Source: Sulfolobales archaeon (GTDB taxonomy: Archaea > Thermoproteota > Thermoprotei_A > Sulfolobales > NBVN01). From it: a DNA stretch of 64,000 bases. Both the position numbers and the translations under genes were made by a program. How positions within the stretch are numbered: position 1 is the stretch's first letter; each line of letters starts with the position of its first letter. Shown one piece after another: positions 62,187 to 64,000 of this stretch. Location of the stretch: positions 1 to 64,000 of the forward strand of contig JANXEN010000006.1 in NCBI GenBank assembly GCA_025058345.1. The letters run 5' to 3'. The notes beneath the pieces are model-generated. The model made no database searches and was not told the origin of the DNA. It saw only the letters and a list, made by a program, of their open reading frames with translations.

Positions 62187-63701
62187 ATGCCTGATTACGA
62201 AGTTATCATAACTAGCGATAGGACCATGATGAGTAACCACCACGGTAAAGAGTTTCTCGGATTTCTAACTACAGGTCCTGCATTATTTCTCCCTGAGAGG
62301 ATGTGGTTGTGGCTGGCAGCACCTAAGGTTAGGGTTGACAGTGAGGGAAGACCTGTTGAAGCTCCATACGGTTTAAGGAAGGTCGAAGCTAAGTTAGTTG
62401 ATGCTGGGTTTAAAGCAGCTATCGTAGATCCTGACTACTTAGAGAAGCATTTAGGGAGTGTTAAGGTTTTGATGGTTGGTCATCATGACTTCTTCGCCTA
62501 CGGCCCGCCAAGTAATGAGTGGTGGTTACTTACTGGTAAGGAACCTGTGAATAGGGTCAGCTTCATTAACTTTATGAGGAGCGATGCTGTCAGGAAGATT
62601 AAAGGTAAGGGCGCTAAGATAATTGTCGGCGGTCCTGCTGCATGGCAGTGGCTTTGGGAGCTTAACTTTTGGGAGGAATTCGGCGTTGATACGGTGGTAG
62701 ATGGTGAGGCTGAGAAGGTAATAGTTGATGTGGTTGAGAAAGCATTAAATGGAGATCCCCTACCTGACTACATCTCCGTAGGACCTCTTGACACCCCATC
62801 TGTGGAGGAAATCCCTACCATAAAGGGAGCCAGCGTCAACGGCTTAGTGGAAGTCATGAGAGGGTGTCCTAGGGGATGTAGGTTCTGTTCAGTGACGTTG
62901 AGACCGCTTAGACACATACCTTTAGAAGTTATTGAGAAGGAGGTGAAGATCAACCTAATGTCAGGTGTTTCAAGCGTTTTACTGCATAGCGAGGATGTAC
63001 TGCTTTATGGCGGTAACGGAGTTAAGCCTAATCCGGAACCCCTGATCAGGCTCCACGAATTAGTTAGGAAGAACTTCAAAGGACCTATAGCGTGGTCTCA
63101 TGCAAGCCTCGCATCCATTAAATATTCGGAGGATAACTACGGGTTAATATCTAAGTTAATGAATGATTACGTATTAAATGATGAGCAGAAATTCTTGGGT
63201 GTTGAAGTCGGTATTGAAACAGGTTCTCCTAGACTTGCTAAGTCAGTGATGCCGGCTAAGTCTCTACCATATCCACCTATCAAGTGGCCGGATGTAGTAG
63301 AGGATGCTTTCAGCATAATGCATGAGAATTACGTAATACCGGCTGCGACCTTAATAGTTGGGCTTCCAGGGGAGACCCCCGATGACGTTGTCAAAACAGC
63401 TGAATTAATGGATAAGTTGAAGTACTACAGAAGTGTTATAGTCCCCATGTTCTTCGTGCCGATGGGTAATTTCCGAAATAGAGATTGGTTTAATAAACAT
63501 TACTTAACGTCAGAGCATGTAGACCTCATGCTTAAAATACTGCAACACACACTTTACTGGGCTGAGGACATAATGAATAAGTACTACGTTAAAGAGCCTC
63601 ACCTAGCTCCAGTTAGGCTATGCCTCAAACTATTCCTACAGTACGTTAAGTGGCGTGCAAGTAAACTACTTCCAACACTAACAGCTACGGTGACCAGGTG
63701 A
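62187..63701 (+). CDS. Radical SAM protein with B12-binding-like N-terminus
   Basis: This 504-residue protein has an N-terminal Rossmann-like region (about 60-195; VLMVGHHDFFAYGPP, IIVGGPAAWQW, VDGEAEKVI) and the radical SAM motif CX3CX2C at Cys227, Cys231 and Cys234 (GCPRGCRFC). GVEVGIETGSPRLAKSVMPAK is the later SAM-barrel strand. ATG 62187 is chosen because it follows GTGAG and begins after the upstream gene; an in-frame ATG at 62109 would overlap that gene by 71 bases. Members of such families include the archaeal lipid ring synthases, but no reaction is assigned. Confidence 0.8.
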   Translation: MPDYEVIITSDRTMMSNHHGKEFLGFLTTGPALFLPERMWLWLAAPKVRVDSEGRPVEAPYGLRKVEAKLVDAGFKAAIVDPDYLEKHLGSVKVLMVGHHDFFAYGPPSNEWWLLTGKEPVNRVSFINFMRSDAVRKIKGKGAKIIVGGPAAWQWLWELNFWEEFGVDTVVDGEAEKVIVDVVEKALNGDPLPDYISVGPLDTPSVEEIPTIKGASVNGLVEVMRGCPRGCRFCSVTLRPLRHIPLEVIEKEVKINLMSGVSSVLLHSEDVLLYGGNGVKPNPEPLIRLHELVRKNFKGPIAWSHASLASIKYSEDNYGLISKLMNDYVLNDEQKFLGVEVGIETGSPRLAKSVMPAKSLPYPPIKWPDVVEDAFSIMHENYVIPAATLIVGLPGETPDDVVKTAELMDKLKYYRSVIVPMFFVPMGNFRNRDWFNKHYLTSEHVDLMLKILQHTLYWAEDIMNKYYVKEPHLAPVRLCLKLFLQYVKWRASKLLPTLTATVTR

Positions 63702-63705
63702 TTAT

Positions 63706-64000
63706 ATGGATGAGTATCTTGAACTTTATCGTGAGGTAAGCCCGTTAGTCAAATTAATTCAAGACACTTTAAAGCATCTCAACCTACCGTATTCATGTAA
63801 CTTAATTCTAAGCACCTTAATACTGCTTCAGATGGGTATCTCGTTCAGAGACATTACTATGTTGACAGGTTATACTAAATCAACCGTATCTGCATGTCTA
63901 AACCTACTGGATAAGATAAGCATGGTGAGTAAAGTTAAGAGGGGGCGGAAATACGTCTACCAGACTAAGGTAGACTTACCTGAGATACTCCTACTTAAGC
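63706..64000 (+). CDS. Winged-helix transcription regulator (partial, cut by the window edge)
   Basis: The visible 98 residues contain a helical N-terminus and a winged helix (about 42-95) with GISFRDITMLTGYTKSTVSACLN (in part) as the HTH and KRGRKYVYQ as the wing, like MarR/GbsR-type regulators. It starts five bases after the radical SAM stop, with GGTGAT three bases before the ATG, so it belongs to the operon. It may bind the palindrome at 61786. Confidence 0.8.
   Translation, partial: MDEYLELYREVSPLVKLIQDTLKHLNLPYSCNLILSTLILLQMGISFRDITMLTGYTKSTVSACLNLLDKISMVSKVKRGRKYVYQTKVDLPEILLLK

Noticed and set aside
1-64000. CRISPR arrays, insertion sequences, prophage or integrase genes
   Set aside because: No regularly spaced repeats, transposase-like or integrase-like proteins were seen anywhere in the window.

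Overview
The window looks like the chromosome of a thermophilic archaeon of the Thermoproteota (crenarchaeal) lineage. Supporting signs are an archaeal SRP RNA, Pelota, TATA-box promoters with short or absent leaders, GGTGA-type ribosome binding sites, box C/D guide RNAs, a split lipoate-protein ligase with a two-protein lipoyl synthase, and a crenarchaeal-type hypothetical at 12051. The DNA is AT-rich. The exact genus cannot be read from the sequence. No phage, plasmid, insertion sequence or CRISPR array was seen.

Layout. 1-110: start of a secreted protein that runs off the left edge. 242-3488: lipoate locus (LipS2-like, LipS1-like, LplA N- and C-terminal proteins, acylphosphatase). 3485-7907: Ldh2-type dehydrogenase, an unusual radical SAM protein, and a PiT phosphate transporter with its DUF47 partner. 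7971-15982: housekeeping genes around the SRP RNA (8751-9064), including glyoxylate reductase, HtpX, a JAMM protein, an HTH-CBS regulator, LysE and Pelota. 16027-25730: a divergent transport and catabolic island with LIV-type ABC genes, two Nramp-fold proteins lacking the metal motifs, and a LarA-family protein. 25780-32977: DMT and ArsB/NhaD transporters, tRNA-Arg(CCG), an Lrp regulator, a tandem KaiC protein, a sodium/solute symporter with a small partner, and a creatininase gene broken by a 10-bp tandem duplication. 33048-36058: a ThiW ECF transporter operon that contains an extra P-loop protein. 36068-44307: mixed metabolism (Nudix, histone deacetylase family, FGGY kinase, M20 peptidase, COG2108 radical SAM). 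44608-51723: a box C/D sRNA, a cyclic-2,3-diphosphoglycerate-synthase-like protein, BirA, and the iron locus feoC-feoB-feoA-dtxR with two matching palindromic operators. 51739-64000: MFS proteins, an ArsA/Get3-like ATPase pair, CstA, fumarase, a MoeB-like E1 protein, a CBS protein with a possible ribosome-hibernation domain, and a radical SAM operon behind an 18-bp perfect palindrome, ending in a winged-helix regulator cut by the right edge.

Points most worth a second look: (a) two box C/D guide RNAs, one of which has its D guide placed exactly to methylate C56 of tRNA; (b) three genes whose conserved N-termini lie upstream of any ATG/GTG/TTG, implying CTG (two) and ATT (one) starts; (c) a radical SAM protein with a CX7CX2C cluster motif; (d) the P-loop protein inside the ThiW ECF operon; (e) the LIV/Nramp-like/LarA island; (f) the palindrome-controlled radical SAM operon; (g) the creatininase pseudogene whose inactivating event can be read directly. 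Functions are assigned by motif recognition without database searches, so family calls are firmer than substrate calls.
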